A stretch of 46,085 nucleotides of DNA from Blastococcus sp. (GCA_025965695.1 JAOPWM010000036.1:1-46085), one strand, 5' to 3'; shown: positions 33,583 through 41,499, numbered from the stretch's first letter. Numbers and translations are program-made. The notes: generated from the letters alone by a model not told the origin.

Positions 33583-34391
33583 CCCGGCCCCGCGAGGGCA
33601 CCGGCATCCCCACGCCACTGCTGGTCCCCGCCGGCCTGGGCATCGCCTTCCTGGTGCTGCCGGTCGTCGGCCTCCTGGTGCGGGCCCCGTGGTCGGACCT
33701 GGCGCCACAGCTCACCGCACCCGGCGTGGGCGATGCGCTGCGGCTGTCCCTCCTCTCGGCGACGGTTGCCACGCTGCTCTCGCTGCTGATGGGCGTGCCG
33801 CTGGCCTGGGTGCTCGCCCGTTCGCGGATCCGCGGCCGCAGCGTCCTGCGTGCGCTGGTGACGGTGCCGCTGGTGCTGCCGCCGGTGGTCGGCGGGGTCG
33901 CGCTGTTCCTGGTGCTGGGCAGGCAGGGGCTGCTGGGGCGCTGGCTGTTCGAGCAGTTCGACATCACGATCCCGTTCACGACCACTGCCGTCGTCATCGC
34001 CGAGACGTTCGTGGCCATGCCGTTCCTGGTGATCAGCGTCGAGGGCGCCCTGCGGGCCGCCGACGCACGGTTCGAGGACGTCGCCGCCACGCTCGGCGCC
34101 GACCGGTGGACCACCTTCCGGCGGGTCACGCTGCCGCTGGTCGCCCCGGGCGTCGCCGCGGGGGCGGTGCTCTGCTGGGCGCGTGCCCTGGGTGAGTTCG
34201 GGGCGACCATCACCTTCGCCGGCAACTTCCCAGGGACGACGCAGACGATGCCGCTGGCCGTCTACCTGGCGTTGCAGCGGGACCCCGAGGCGGCCCTCGT
34301 GCTGTCCCTCGTGCTGCTGGCCGTCTCGCTGGCCACGCTGCTCCTGCTGCGCGACCGCTGGCTGGGGCGATCAGGGGCTCCGGTCGCGTGA
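33579..34391 (+). CDS. modB: Molybdate ABC transporter permease
   Basis: 270 residues, six predicted membrane segments. The inner-membrane permease signature facing the ATPase is seen as VAATLGADRWTTFRRVTLPL with the EAA-like loop, and the sequence RALGEFGATITFAGNFPG is diagnostic of ModB. GTG overlaps the modA stop and its own stop overlaps the modC start in the same GTGA fashion. No fused ATPase domain. Confidence 0.95.
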   Translation: MTRPREGTGIPTPLLVPAGLGIAFLVLPVVGLLVRAPWSDLAPQLTAPGVGDALRLSLLSATVATLLSLLMGVPLAWVLARSRIRGRSVLRALVTVPLVLPPVVGGVALFLVLGRQGLLGRWLFEQFDITIPFTTTAVVIAETFVAMPFLVISVEGALRAADARFEDVAATLGADRWTTFRRVTLPLVAPGVAAGAVLCWARALGEFGATITFAGNFPGTTQTMPLAVYLALQRDPEAALVLSLVLLAVSLATLLLLRDRWLGRSGAPVA

Positions 34392-35440
34392 GCCTGTCGG
34401 CACGGGTCCTGGTCCGGCGCGGATCACTGGCGCTCGACGTCGAGATGGACGTCGCCGATGGCGAGGTGCTCGCCGTCCTCGGTCCCAACGGGGCGGGCAA
34501 GTCCACGCTCTTGCGAGTTCTCGCCGGGCTGCTGCCCGCCGACGGCGGCCGTGTCACCGTCGACGGCCACCCCTGGGACGACGTCCGGACGCGGACGCAC
34601 CTGCCCGCGCACCGGCGGTCGCAAGGTGTCGTCTTCCAGGACGCGCTGCTCTTCCCGCACCTGACCGTGGGGGAGAACGTCGCATTCGGGCTCCGGACAC
34701 GGGGGATGCGGAAGGCGGCTCGGGTCGAGGCGGCGGCCGGCTGGCTCGCCCGTGTCGGCCTGGCGGGCCTGGCCGATCAGCGCCCGGGACAGCTGTCCGG
34801 GGGACAGGCCCAGCGGGCGGCGCTGGCCCGGGCCCTCGTCGGCGATCCGGCGCTGCTGCTGCTCGACGAGCCGCTGTCGGCGCTGGACGCCCGCACCCGG
34901 CTCACCGTGCGGGCCGAGCTGCGACGGCACCTGGCCGAGTTCGCCGGCAGCACGGTGCTGGTGACCCATGACCCGGTGGACGCGATGGCCCTGGCCGACC
35001 GGGTCGTCGTCGTCGAGAACGGCCGCGTCGTCCAGGCCGGGACACCCGCCGAGGTGAACCGCCGCCCGCGCACCGACTACGTCGCCCGCCTCGTCGGGCT
35101 CTCGCTGCTGCCCGGCACGGGGACCGGGCGAATAGTCCGGCTCGACAGCGGGGGTGAGGTGGCAGTGGCCGAGGAGGCGGCCGGGCGGGTGTTCGCCGCC
35201 GTCCGCCCGGAGTCGGTCGCGCTCTACCTGGCCCGGCCCGACGGCAGCCCGCGCAACGTCTGGCCGGCGACCCTGGTCGGCGCGACCCCGCACGGCGCGA
35301 CGGTGCGCTGCGAACTGGCCGGCGAGGTGCCGCTGGTCGCCGACGTCACCGCGACCGCTTTCGCCGAGCTGGGACTCGTCCCCGGCGCGCCGGTCTGGGC
35401 GACCGTGAAGGCGTCCGAGGTCGCCGTCTACGCCCGCTGA
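34388..35440 (+). CDS. modC: Molybdate ABC transporter ATP-binding protein
   Basis: 350 residues. Walker A GPNGAGKST (32-40), Q-loop VVFQDALLFPHLTV, signature LSGGQ (136-140), Walker B LLLLDEPLSALD and the switch VTHDP are intact. The C-terminal third is a regulatory region that ends in a TOBE half-site (VWATVKASEVAVYA), similar to the end of the HTH-Mop protein. It energises ModB. GTG start, four-base overlap with modB. Confidence 0.95.
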   Translation: MSLSARVLVRRGSLALDVEMDVADGEVLAVLGPNGAGKSTLLRVLAGLLPADGGRVTVDGHPWDDVRTRTHLPAHRRSQGVVFQDALLFPHLTVGENVAFGLRTRGMRKAARVEAAAGWLARVGLAGLADQRPGQLSGGQAQRAALARALVGDPALLLLDEPLSALDARTRLTVRAELRRHLAEFAGSTVLVTHDPVDAMALADRVVVVENGRVVQAGTPAEVNRRPRTDYVARLVGLSLLPGTGTGRIVRLDSGGEVAVAEEAAGRVFAAVRPESVALYLARPDGSPRNVWPATLVGATPHGATVRCELAGEVPLVADVTATAFAELGLVPGAPVWATVKASEVAVYAR

Positions 35441-35441
35441 C

Positions 35442-35471
35442 GAGCGGCCGAAATGGCCATTGTGGCCGCTC
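35442..35471. terminator. Nested palindrome between modC and mocA
   Basis: Arms GAGCGGCC/GGCCGCTC (8 bp) enclose 14 nt that include the perfect octamer ATGGCCAT. It begins two bases after the modC stop and ends 15 bp before the next start. It may attenuate transcription between transporter and cofactor genes, or act as an operator. Confidence 0.55.
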
Positions 35472-35486
35472 TGGGAGGGTAGGAGG

Positions 35487-36074
35487 GTGAGCTCTCCGAT
35501 CGTCGCCGCCGTCGTCCTCGCCGCCGGTGGAGGACGCCGCTACGGGATGCCGAAGGCGCTGGTCGAGTACGAGGGCAGCCTGCTGGTCGAACGGGCGGTC
35601 CGGACGGCGACGGCGGTCTGCGACCCCGTGCTCGTCGTGCTCGGCGCCCAGGCGGTGGACGTCTGGCGGGCCGCCGACCTCGGCGGGGCCACCGTGCTGG
35701 CCAACAAGGACTGGGCGACCGGGATGGCCTCCTCGCTGCGCACCGGCCTCGACGGGTTGCGCGGGTGGCCGGGTCAGGTCGACGCCGTCCTCCTGCTGCT
35801 CGTGGACACGCCGGGCATGACCCCGGAAGCGCTGGCCCGACTGGCCGGGCACGCCTCCCCGTCCGCGCTCGCGGTCGCGACCTACGACGGGGTCCGCGGC
35901 CATCCCGTGCTGATCGGCCGGGAACACTGGGCCGGGGTGGCCGAGACCGCGACCGGTGACGAGGGCGCCCGCCGGTACCTGGCTTCGCACGACGTCACGG
36001 AGATCGACTGCACCGGCCTGGCAGATCCGACCGACCTCGACGTCCCGCCGTCCGGGGTACCTTCGGCGCCGTGA
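35487..36074 (+). CDS. mocA: MocA/MobA-like molybdenum cofactor nucleotidyltransferase
   Basis: 195 residues. The nucleotide-binding signature LAAGGGRRYGMPKALVEY is at the N-terminus and the metal-binding LLLVDTPGMTPEAL follows about 90 residues later; GHPVLIGREHW and TGDEGARRYL complete the NTP-transferase fold. It would attach CMP (MocA) or GMP (MobA) to molybdopterin. The long G-x-P form and the HPVLI segment favour the cytidylyl type used by xanthine oxidase/CO dehydrogenase-family enzymes, but family confusion is common. GGGAGG lies eight bases before the GTG. Confidence 0.85.
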   Translation: MSSPIVAAVVLAAGGGRRYGMPKALVEYEGSLLVERAVRTATAVCDPVLVVLGAQAVDVWRAADLGGATVLANKDWATGMASSLRTGLDGLRGWPGQVDAVLLLLVDTPGMTPEALARLAGHASPSALAVATYDGVRGHPVLIGREHWAGVAETATGDEGARRYLASHDVTEIDCTGLADPTDLDVPPSGVPSAP

Positions 36075-36481
36075 TCGCCCGGGTCGTCGACGAGCCGCTG
36101 TCCGTGCCCGAGCACGAGGACGCCGTGGCCGACAAGGCCGCCGGCGCCGTCGTCTCCTTCGCCGGTGTGGTCCGCGACCACGACGGCGGCCGGTCGGTGA
36201 CCGAACTCGAGTACGTCGGCCACCCCTCCGCGCCCGACGTGATCCGCGAGCTGGCGGAGGAGTTCGCCGCGCGCCCCGACGTGCACGCCGTCGCCGTCTC
36301 GCACCGGATCGGTCTGCTCGGCATCGGGGACGTCGCGCTGGCGTGTGCCGTGAGCGCGTCGCACCGCGGTCAGGCGTTCGCGACCTGCGCCGAACTCGTC
36401 GATGAGGTGAAGAAGCGGCTGCCGATCTGGAAGCGGCAGGTCTTCGCCGACGGCGAGGAGGAATGGGTGGCCTGCCCCTAG
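36071..36481 (+). CDS. moaE: Molybdopterin synthase catalytic subunit MoaE
   Basis: 136 residues, the large subunit that inserts two sulfurs from MoaD thiocarboxylate into cyclic pyranopterin. Landmarks are GAVVSFAGVVRDHDGG, LEYVGHPSAPDVI, VAVSHRIGLLGIGDVAL, SASHRGQAF and the active-site Lys in KKRLPIWKRQVFADGEEEW. GTG overlaps the preceding stop by four bases. Its partner moaD is encoded separately 2.3 kb away on the other strand beside moaA. Confidence 0.95.
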   Translation: MIARVVDEPLSVPEHEDAVADKAAGAVVSFAGVVRDHDGGRSVTELEYVGHPSAPDVIRELAEEFAARPDVHAVAVSHRIGLLGIGDVALACAVSASHRGQAFATCAELVDEVKKRLPIWKRQVFADGEEEWVACP

Positions 36482-36487
36482 GGCAGG
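36471..36487. terminator. Hairpin spanning the moaE stop codon
   Basis: CCTGCCC-CTA-GGGCAGG, a 7-bp perfect stem with a triloop. The TAG stop is partly in the loop, and the next gene on the other strand ends eight bases later, so it probably serves both. Confidence 0.6.
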
Positions 36488-36494
36488 GAGCGCG

Positions 36495-36824
36495 TCAGTG
36501 CCGCTGCTCCAACCGGGCCTCGACGAGCTTGGTGGCCCCGGCGGCGCGCGCCTCCACGTCGTCACAGCGTTGGCGGACCCGGTCGAGCATCTCGGTGTCT
36601 CCGAGCGGCATCGTCGCCAGCAGGCGTTCGGCCTGATCCACCTCTGGGGAATCGAGCACGGCATCGACCAGACGCGTGCGCGTGCCGCCAGGCAGGTGCC
36701 CGGACTCCACGTGCAGGTCGGAGTGCACGACTCCCGGCTCGTCGGTGGCATGGACTTCGGCGCTCGCCAGGGTGCGCCCGTCCGCCTTGATCAGGATCGT
36801 CTGGTCGTCGTCGGATTGCGTCAC
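36495..36824 (-). CDS. Hypothetical protein
   Basis: 109 residues, acidic and soluble, with no membrane segment and no Cys other than Cys87. The N-terminal half looks like a small beta sheet (TILIKADGRTLASAEVHATD, VVHSDLHVES); the C-terminal half is helical (LVDAVLDSPEVDQAERLLA, then CDDVEARAAGATKLVEARLE). I do not recognise a family. GGAGA lies about seven bases before the GTG. It converges on moaE and is preceded by a hairpin-rich leader. Confidence 0.75.
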   Translation of the reverse strand: MTQSDDDQTILIKADGRTLASAEVHATDEPGVVHSDLHVESGHLPGGTRTRLVDAVLDSPEVDQAERLLATMPLGDTEMLDRVRQRCDDVEARAAGATKLVEARLEQRH

Positions 36825-36873
36825 GGTTCGTCTCCGCGTGTTCGGTCGGATGGCCGAGGTACTGGAAAGGCCG

Positions 36874-37014
36874 GTCCCCCCAGGGGGACGCGACCGTGCG
36901 GCACTGCACGGTCGCTCACCAGCTTGGCCCCCCGAGGGCTCGGCTTTCCGTGCCGAGGGTGCCGCCGGTCACGATTCAGTGCGCCACGCCGCGCCGGCGA
37001 GCAGTACTCGCCGG
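36874..37014. other. Cluster of four hairpins in a 229-bp intergenic region
   Basis: Four perfect stems in 141 bp: GTCCCCC/GGGGGAC (36874-36889), GCGACCGTGC/GCACGGTCGC with a 6-nt loop (36890-36915), CTCGGC/GCCGAG with a 7-nt loop (36939-36957) and CCGGCGAG/CTCGCCGG with a 5-nt loop (36994-37014). On the plus strand two runs of six C occur (36876-36881 and just after 36926). It lies between the GAF gene and the hypothetical gene, both on the minus strand. It may be a terminator plus structured leader, or a small RNA. Confidence 0.5.
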
Positions 37015-37053
37015 TCACGTAGCGCGGCGCGATGACGGGAAGGATGGGCCTGC

Positions 37054-37587
37054 TCAGGAAGACACCGGGGCCTCCGGTAGCGGCGGTGCCTCGAGGCCCG
37101 CGGCGAGCAGCGTGCTCAGCATCCGCGCGACCATCTCCACGAGCGGCAGTTCACGGGCGGCGCTGCGTGGCTTCGCCCGGAAGGCGACGCCGCAGAGGGT
37201 GCCGAACAGCTGCCGGTCCGGACCCACGAGCGGGACGCCGATGTAGGCCGCGATCTCGTGGCCGAGCCCCTTCGTGCACGCGGCGTATGCGGGAACGGCC
37301 GCCGTCACCGTGGCGACCCGCGGCGCCCGGCCCTCGATCATCTGACGGCAGAAGCTCTCCGCCCACGGAAGACGGGCGCCGGACCGGACCAGGCCGTCGG
37401 GGTAGGAGCACAGGACGATCTGACAGTCGTCGACGACCCGGGTGACCATCCAGACGTCCCAGCCCATGTGCTCGTGCAGGAAATCCAGCGCTCCCCTGGC
37501 CGCGGCGCCCCAGTCCGGCCAGGGCGCGACGTCACCGATCCCGCCCGGAACCACGGGGTGTCTGTTCCCTGATACGGGACGGGTCAA
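37054..37587 (-). CDS. GAF-domain protein
   Basis: 177 residues consisting almost entirely of one GAF domain: ALDFLHEHMGWDVWMVTRV, the GARLPWAESFCRQMIEG stretch, AYIGVPLVGPDRQLFGTLCG and a closing helix. There is no output domain, so it may be a small-molecule, redox or light sensor working through partners; two Cys (SFCRQM, AACTKG) lie near the ligand pocket. The TTG start is weak; a GTG 30 bases downstream is an alternative. It follows the SMP-30 gene by 12 bp and is probably translated from the same message. Confidence 0.8.
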   Translation of the reverse strand: MTRPVSGNRHPVVPGGIGDVAPWPDWGAAARGALDFLHEHMGWDVWMVTRVVDDCQIVLCSYPDGLVRSGARLPWAESFCRQMIEGRAPRVATVTAAVPAYAACTKGLGHEIAAYIGVPLVGPDRQLFGTLCGVAFRAKPRSAARELPLVEMVARMLSTLLAAGLEAPPLPEAPVSS

Positions 37588-37599
37588 CCCCGTTCCGGT

Positions 37600-38445
37600 T
37601 CAGCCGGCGAACTCACGTACCGGGAGTCCCGCGATCGCGACCTCGGCACGGAACAGTGATCCAGCCAGCGGGTCATCCCCTGGTGCGAGGCCCTCCCGCG
37701 AGGTCGTGACGAACAGCTCGTCCAGGTGCGGGCCGCCGAACGCGCAGGCGGTCACCAGCGCGGTCGGCACCTCGACCACGGCGTCGAGCACGCCGTCCCG
37801 GGTGTAGCGGTGCACCGCCCCGCTCCCGTACAGGGCCACCCAGACCCCGCCCTCGGCGTCGACGGTGAGTCCGTCGGGATTGCCGTCGTCGGGCAGCTGC
37901 ACGAAGGGACGGCGTGCGGTCAGGCCGGCGTGCGGGTCGTAGTCGAAGACGTCGACACGGTGGGTCGCGGTGTCGTCGTAGTAGGCGAGCGAGCCGTCGG
38001 GGCTCCAGTCGAGGCCGTTGGACACCGTGACCCCCTCCAGGGCGGCGTGGACGCTTCCGTCGGGGTCGAGCCGGTAGAGCGCGGCGGCGCCCGGCCGCTG
38101 GTCATAGGCCATGGAGCCGCACCAGAAACGGCCGTCGGGATCGCAGCCGCCCTCGTTCATCCGCACCCCGGCGTCGGTCCACACCGGCTCCATCGGCGTG
38201 AGGGTGCCGTCGGCGTCCTCGAGGGTGAAGCCCCGCTCGACCGCGATGACCGCCCCGCCGCCCCGGCGCGGTCGCAGCGCGGCGGCGACGCCCCCGACGT
38301 GCCGGCGTCGGACCGTTCCGTCCCCCGCCAGGGAGAGGATGTCGCCCGCGAGCATGTCGACCCAGCGCAGCCCGCCCCAGCGGTCGGACCAGACCGGGCC
38401 CTCGGCGTGGTACGCAACCGGACCGGTCAGCTGCTCGGCGCGCAC
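37600..38445 (-). CDS. SMP-30/gluconolactonase family protein
   Basis: 281 residues, six-bladed beta-propeller lactonase family. The metal ligands are in place: Glu15 (YHAEGPVW), Asn at RMNEGGCDPDGRFWCG, Asn at VSNGLDWSPDGSLAYY and Asp at NPDGLTVDAEGGVWVAL. Members open sugar or other lactones using Ca or Zn; the substrate here is unknown. GTG start with a poor Shine-Dalgarno. It is followed 12 bp later by the GAF gene on the same strand. Confidence 0.92.
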   Translation of the reverse strand: MRAEQLTGPVAYHAEGPVWSDRWGGLRWVDMLAGDILSLAGDGTVRRRHVGGVAAALRPRRGGGAVIAVERGFTLEDADGTLTPMEPVWTDAGVRMNEGGCDPDGRFWCGSMAYDQRPGAAALYRLDPDGSVHAALEGVTVSNGLDWSPDGSLAYYDDTATHRVDVFDYDPHAGLTARRPFVQLPDDGNPDGLTVDAEGGVWVALYGSGAVHRYTRDGVLDAVVEVPTALVTACAFGGPHLDELFVTTSREGLAPGDDPLAGSLFRAEVAIAGLPVREFAG

Positions 38446-38466
38446 GACCGGCTCACCGTCCGGTCG

Positions 38467-38664
38467 TCAGCGGGCGCCGGTGAGCCCGCCGTCGTCGTGG
38501 CCGTGCGCGTCACGGTCGAGCTGCTCCTCCTCGGCCTCGGCCTCCATCACGTGGGCCTCCCCCGCGACCGTGGCCGCTGCGTCGCCGTGGGACTCGCCGT
38601 AGACCTGCTCGGCCCGGCCGAGCAGTTCCTCGGCCTTCGCCTTCACCTTGTCGAAGATGCTCAT
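38467..38664 (-). CDS. CsbD-like stress protein
   Basis: 65 residues, highly charged. The N-terminus MSIFDKVKAKAEELLGRAEQ matches the CsbD repeat (KGKAEELKGKAKEA-like helices); the C-terminal part is acidic and His-rich (DAHGHDDGG). CsbD proteins belong to general stress regulons in Bacillus and other bacteria and are probably disordered until bound. GGAAGGA precedes the ATG. The palindrome TGACCGGTCA (38688-38697) lies 23 bp upstream and could be regulatory. Confidence 0.82.
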   Translation of the reverse strand: MSIFDKVKAKAEELLGRAEQVYGESHGDAAATVAGEAHVMEAEAEEEQLDRDAHGHDDGGLTGAR

Positions 38665-38687
38665 GGGTCCATCCTTCCGCAGGTCAG

Positions 38688-38697
38688 TGACCGGTCA
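38688..38697. promoter_or_regulatory. 10-bp palindrome upstream of the csbD-like gene
   Basis: TGACCGGTCA, overlapping GGTCAGTGACC. The core GTGACCG also appears in the leader of the PRC-barrel stress gene (43621-43627), but such a 7-mer can recur by chance in GC-rich DNA. Confidence 0.35.
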
Positions 38698-38773
38698 GCC
38701 ACCCTGGCACTGATCGGCTTCCGCGGCCCGGTCCGCTCCTCGCTCGTTCCTCGCTGCGATGCTCCCGGGCCTG

Positions 38774-39016
38774 TCAGCCTCCCGCGAACGGGGGCAGGAC
38801 GTCGACGACGGCCCCGGGTGAGAGCACCAACGCCCGGTCGCGGGCCGAGGTTCCGTCCACGAGGAACGAGCATGCGGTGAGCACGCGCTCCAGCTTCTCG
38901 CCGTGCGCGGCGACGATCTGCCCGACCAACTCGTCGAGCGTTGCGGCGATGCGGCTCTCGGTGTCGACACCGGAGGCAGCCCGGGCGCCCGCGAAGTACC
39001 GGACGGTGACGGCCAT
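38774..39016 (-). CDS. moaD: Molybdopterin synthase sulfur carrier MoaD
   Basis: 80 residues with the ubiquitin-like fold of MoaD/ThiS. It starts AVTVRYFAGARAASG and ends in the essential Gly-Gly (LPPFAGG), which MoaE uses as a thiocarboxylate. The sequence VVDVLPP before the tail is typical. It lies downstream of moaA on the same strand. I chose the ATG; a TTG 27 bases upstream, four bases... just past the moaA stop, would add nine Pro-rich residues. Confidence 0.9.
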   Translation of the reverse strand: MAVTVRYFAGARAASGVDTESRIAATLDELVGQIVAAHGEKLERVLTACSFLVDGTSARDRALVLSPGAVVDVLPPFAGG

Positions 39017-39044
39017 CGTGGGGGTGGGCGGGCCGGCGGACAAC

Positions 39045-40097
39045 TCAGCCGCCGATCGCCGACATCGGCCGGGTCGGCTGCAGGAAGCTCGGGTCGTCGA
39101 TGCCGTGGCCGGGCAGCTTGCTCAGCGTCGCGATCCGCCAGCGGTCGGCCAGTTCCTCGTCGGTGGCACCCGCGCGCATCGCCGTCCGGAGATCGGACTC
39201 CTCGCGGGCGAACAGGCAGTTGCGGATCTGCCCGTCCGCGGTCAGCCGCGTGCGGTCGCAGGCGCCGCAGAAATTGCGGGTGACCGACGCGATGACGCCG
39301 ACGGTGGCCGGTCCGCCGTCCACGAGCCAGCGCTCGGCCGGCGCCGAACCGCGCTCTTCGACGTCCGGGGTGAGCGTGTGCGCGGCCGACAGGCGTTCGA
39401 GGATGTCCTCGGCCGTCACCATCTCGCCGCGGGTCCAGGCGTGATGGGCGTCCAGCGGCATCTGCTCGATGAAGCGCAGCTGGTAGTCGTGCTCGAGGCA
39501 GAAGTCCAGCAGCGGGAGGGCGTCTGCCTCGTTGATCCCGCGCAGCAGGACGGCGTTGACCTTTACGGGGGTCAGACCCGCTGCGTGGGCGGCCGCCAGC
39601 CCTGCGACGACGTCGTCGAGGCGGTCGCGGTGCGTCAGCTGCTTGAAGCGGTCGCGGTCGACCGTGTCCAGGCTGCAGTTGATCCGGTCCAGGCCGGCGG
39701 CGGCCAGGGCGGGCGCGACGCGTGCGAGCCCGATGGCGTTCGTGGTGAGGCTGACCTCGGGGCGCGGGCTCAGTGCTGTCGCGGCGGCGACGATCCCCAC
39801 CAGGCCCGGGCGCAGTAGCGGCTCCCCACCGGTGAACCGGACCTCGTCGATGCCGAGCTGTTCCACGCCGATCCGCACCAGCCGCGAGATCTCGTCGTCG
39901 GTGAGCACCTCGACCTTGGGCAGCCAGTCCAGGCCCTCGGGCGGCATGCAGTAGCTGCAGCGCAGATTGCACCGGTCGGTCAGCGAGACCCGCAGGTCGG
40001 TGGCCACGCGGCCGTGCCGGTCGACCAGCCCACCGCGCCCGGGCAACGCGTCCTGGGCGGGGCGCACCCAGGGGTCGGGCAAGGGGCTGCTGCTCAC
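39045..40097 (-). CDS. moaA: GTP 3',8-cyclase MoaA
   Basis: 350 residues, radical-SAM enzyme of the first step in molybdopterin synthesis. The N-terminal cluster motif is CNLRCSYC (Cys43, 47, 50). FTGGEPLLRPGL binds SAM, and the C-terminal cluster uses FCGACDRTRL with NCLFA. The C-terminal Gly-Gly (MSAIGG), essential in MoaA, is present. The GTG has TACATT six bases upstream and no Shine-Dalgarno. The GTP-to-pyranopterin partner MoaC is not in the window. Confidence 0.96.
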   Translation of the reverse strand: MSSSPLPDPWVRPAQDALPGRGGLVDRHGRVATDLRVSLTDRCNLRCSYCMPPEGLDWLPKVEVLTDDEISRLVRIGVEQLGIDEVRFTGGEPLLRPGLVGIVAAATALSPRPEVSLTTNAIGLARVAPALAAAGLDRINCSLDTVDRDRFKQLTHRDRLDDVVAGLAAAHAAGLTPVKVNAVLLRGINEADALPLLDFCLEHDYQLRFIEQMPLDAHHAWTRGEMVTAEDILERLSAAHTLTPDVEERGSAPAERWLVDGGPATVGVIASVTRNFCGACDRTRLTADGQIRNCLFAREESDLRTAMRAGATDEELADRWRIATLSKLPGHGIDDPSFLQPTRPMSAIGG

Positions 40098-40103
40098 AGG
40101 CCG

Positions 40104-40109
40104 AATGTA
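40104..40109 (-). promoter_or_regulatory. -10 box of leaderless moaA promoter
   Basis: TACATT on the minus strand, six bases before the GTG start. Confidence 0.6.
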
Positions 40110-40154
40110 GTGCCGAAACCGGCGAAATGCGGTCGGGGTCGTCGGCTTCCACAG

Positions 40155-40160
40155 CTAGGC
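40155..40160 (+). promoter_or_regulatory. Possible -10 box of the MFS gene
   Basis: TAGGCT, 74 bp before the GTG of the MFS transporter, so this message would have a leader. No clear -35. Confidence 0.35.
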
Positions 40161-40233
40161 TCGGCCAGCCACCCGAGAGACCGGCGGAGAACTGCCCCGC
40201 ACTCGCTTGTGGCCAGAGAGCGCGAGAGAACCC

Positions 40234-41499
40234 GTGTCGCCCCGCACAGTCTTCAGCCCGTACGCCCGTCTCTTCACCGTTCCGGGGTCGGCGGCGTTCT
40301 CCTTCGCCGGCTGGGTCGCCCGGCTGCCCATCCCCATGCTCGGCCTCGGTGCGGTGCTGCTGGTCGCGGGGGAAACCGGCAGCTACGCGCTCGCCGGGGC
40401 GGTCTCCGGCACGCTCGCGCTGAGTTTCTCGGTGGTCAGTCCGCAGTGGGCCCGGGCGATGGACCGCCGCGGCCAGGGCGCGATCCTGCGCTGGGCGATG
40501 GCGGCCTATTTCGTCTCCGGCGTCGCCTTCGTCAGCGTGGTCGTCGCCGGCGGGCCGCGGTGGAGCTGGTTCGTGCTCGCCGCGCTCACCGGCGCGAGCG
40601 GTCCCAACATCGGGTCGCTGGTGCGCGCCCGCTGGGCCGAGGCGCTCGACGACCCGGCGCGGCGGCAGACCGCGTTCGCGCTGGAGGCCGTCGTCGACGA
40701 GGTGGTGTTCGTCGTCGGGCCACCCCTGGTGACGCTGCTGGCCACGCTCGTCGCCCCGCCCGTGGGTTTCCTGACCGGGATCGTCCTGGGTTCGGTCGGG
40801 GGCTTGTGGCTGGCCGGACAGCGGGGCACCGAACCGGCGGTGCAGGCGGTCGACCCGGCTGCGCCGGCCCGCCGATGGGACGCCCTCAACGCCACCGTCC
40901 TCGTCGTCGCGGGAAGCTACCTGGCGATCGGCGTCGTCTTCGGGGCCATGGACGTCGTGGTCGTGGGGTTCACCGACGCCGAGGGCGTTCCGACCTTCGC
41001 CGGTCTCGCGCTGGCGATCTACGCCGCCGGCAGCCTGGTGGCCGGGCTCGCCTACGGGGTGGCCCGCATCCCCGGCACGCTGACCAACCGGTTCCTCGGT
41101 ACCGCCGTGCTGTTCGGGCTGGCGGCGCAGCTGCTGTGGGGCGTCGGCTCGCTGACGGTGCTGGTCGCGGCGGGATTCGCGGCCGGGCTGACGATCGCGC
41201 CGGTACTGGTCTCCGGCCTCTCGCTGGTGGAGTCGCGGGTGCCCCGCTGGGCCCTCACCGAGGCGCTGTCCTGGACGACGACGGGGCTGACGCTCGGCGT
41301 CACCGCCGGCTCGGTGCTGGCGGGCTGGGCGGTGGACCACCGGGGGGCCGAGTCGGCGTTCGCCGTCCCCGCGCTGGCCGCAGCGCTGGCTGCGGTCCTG
41401 GCGCTCTCCTTCTCACCGCTGCTGCGCCGGCCGGCCCCCGTCCCGGCCGAGATCTCACCGGACGGAAGTATGGGCGTGGAGCGGCCGGCTGCGGGGTAG
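40234..41499 (+). CDS. MFS transporter
   Basis: 421 residues with about 12 hydrophobic segments. The motif-A region between helices 2 and 3 reads SPQWARAMDRRGQGAIL, and the central loop is short (VQAVDPAAPARRWDAL). The helices are Gly/Ala-rich as in efflux or nucleobase carriers, but no substrate signature is visible. GTG start with GAGAG upstream; the frame extends to a TTG 27 bases earlier. It is divergent from moaA and followed by an aldo/keto reductase after 63 bp. Confidence 0.88.
   Translation: MSPRTVFSPYARLFTVPGSAAFSFAGWVARLPIPMLGLGAVLLVAGETGSYALAGAVSGTLALSFSVVSPQWARAMDRRGQGAILRWAMAAYFVSGVAFVSVVVAGGPRWSWFVLAALTGASGPNIGSLVRARWAEALDDPARRQTAFALEAVVDEVVFVVGPPLVTLLATLVAPPVGFLTGIVLGSVGGLWLAGQRGTEPAVQAVDPAAPARRWDALNATVLVVAGSYLAIGVVFGAMDVVVVGFTDAEGVPTFAGLALAIYAAGSLVAGLAYGVARIPGTLTNRFLGTAVLFGLAAQLLWGVGSLTVLVAAGFAAGLTIAPVLVSGLSLVESRVPRWALTEALSWTTTGLTLGVTAGSVLAGWAVDHRGAESAFAVPALAAALAAVLALSFSPLLRRPAPVPAEISPDGSMGVERPAAG

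Noticed and set aside
36874-37014. Assignment as 6C small RNA
   Set aside because: Two C6 runs are present, but they fall in or beside stems and I could not confirm the conserved structure, so only a structured region is reported.
38720-38760. Repeat-like GCTCCTCGCTCGTTCCTCGC stretch between csbD and moaD
   Set aside because: It reminds me of a recurrent actinobacterial intergenic sequence, but only one copy is in the window, so no repeat can be supported here.
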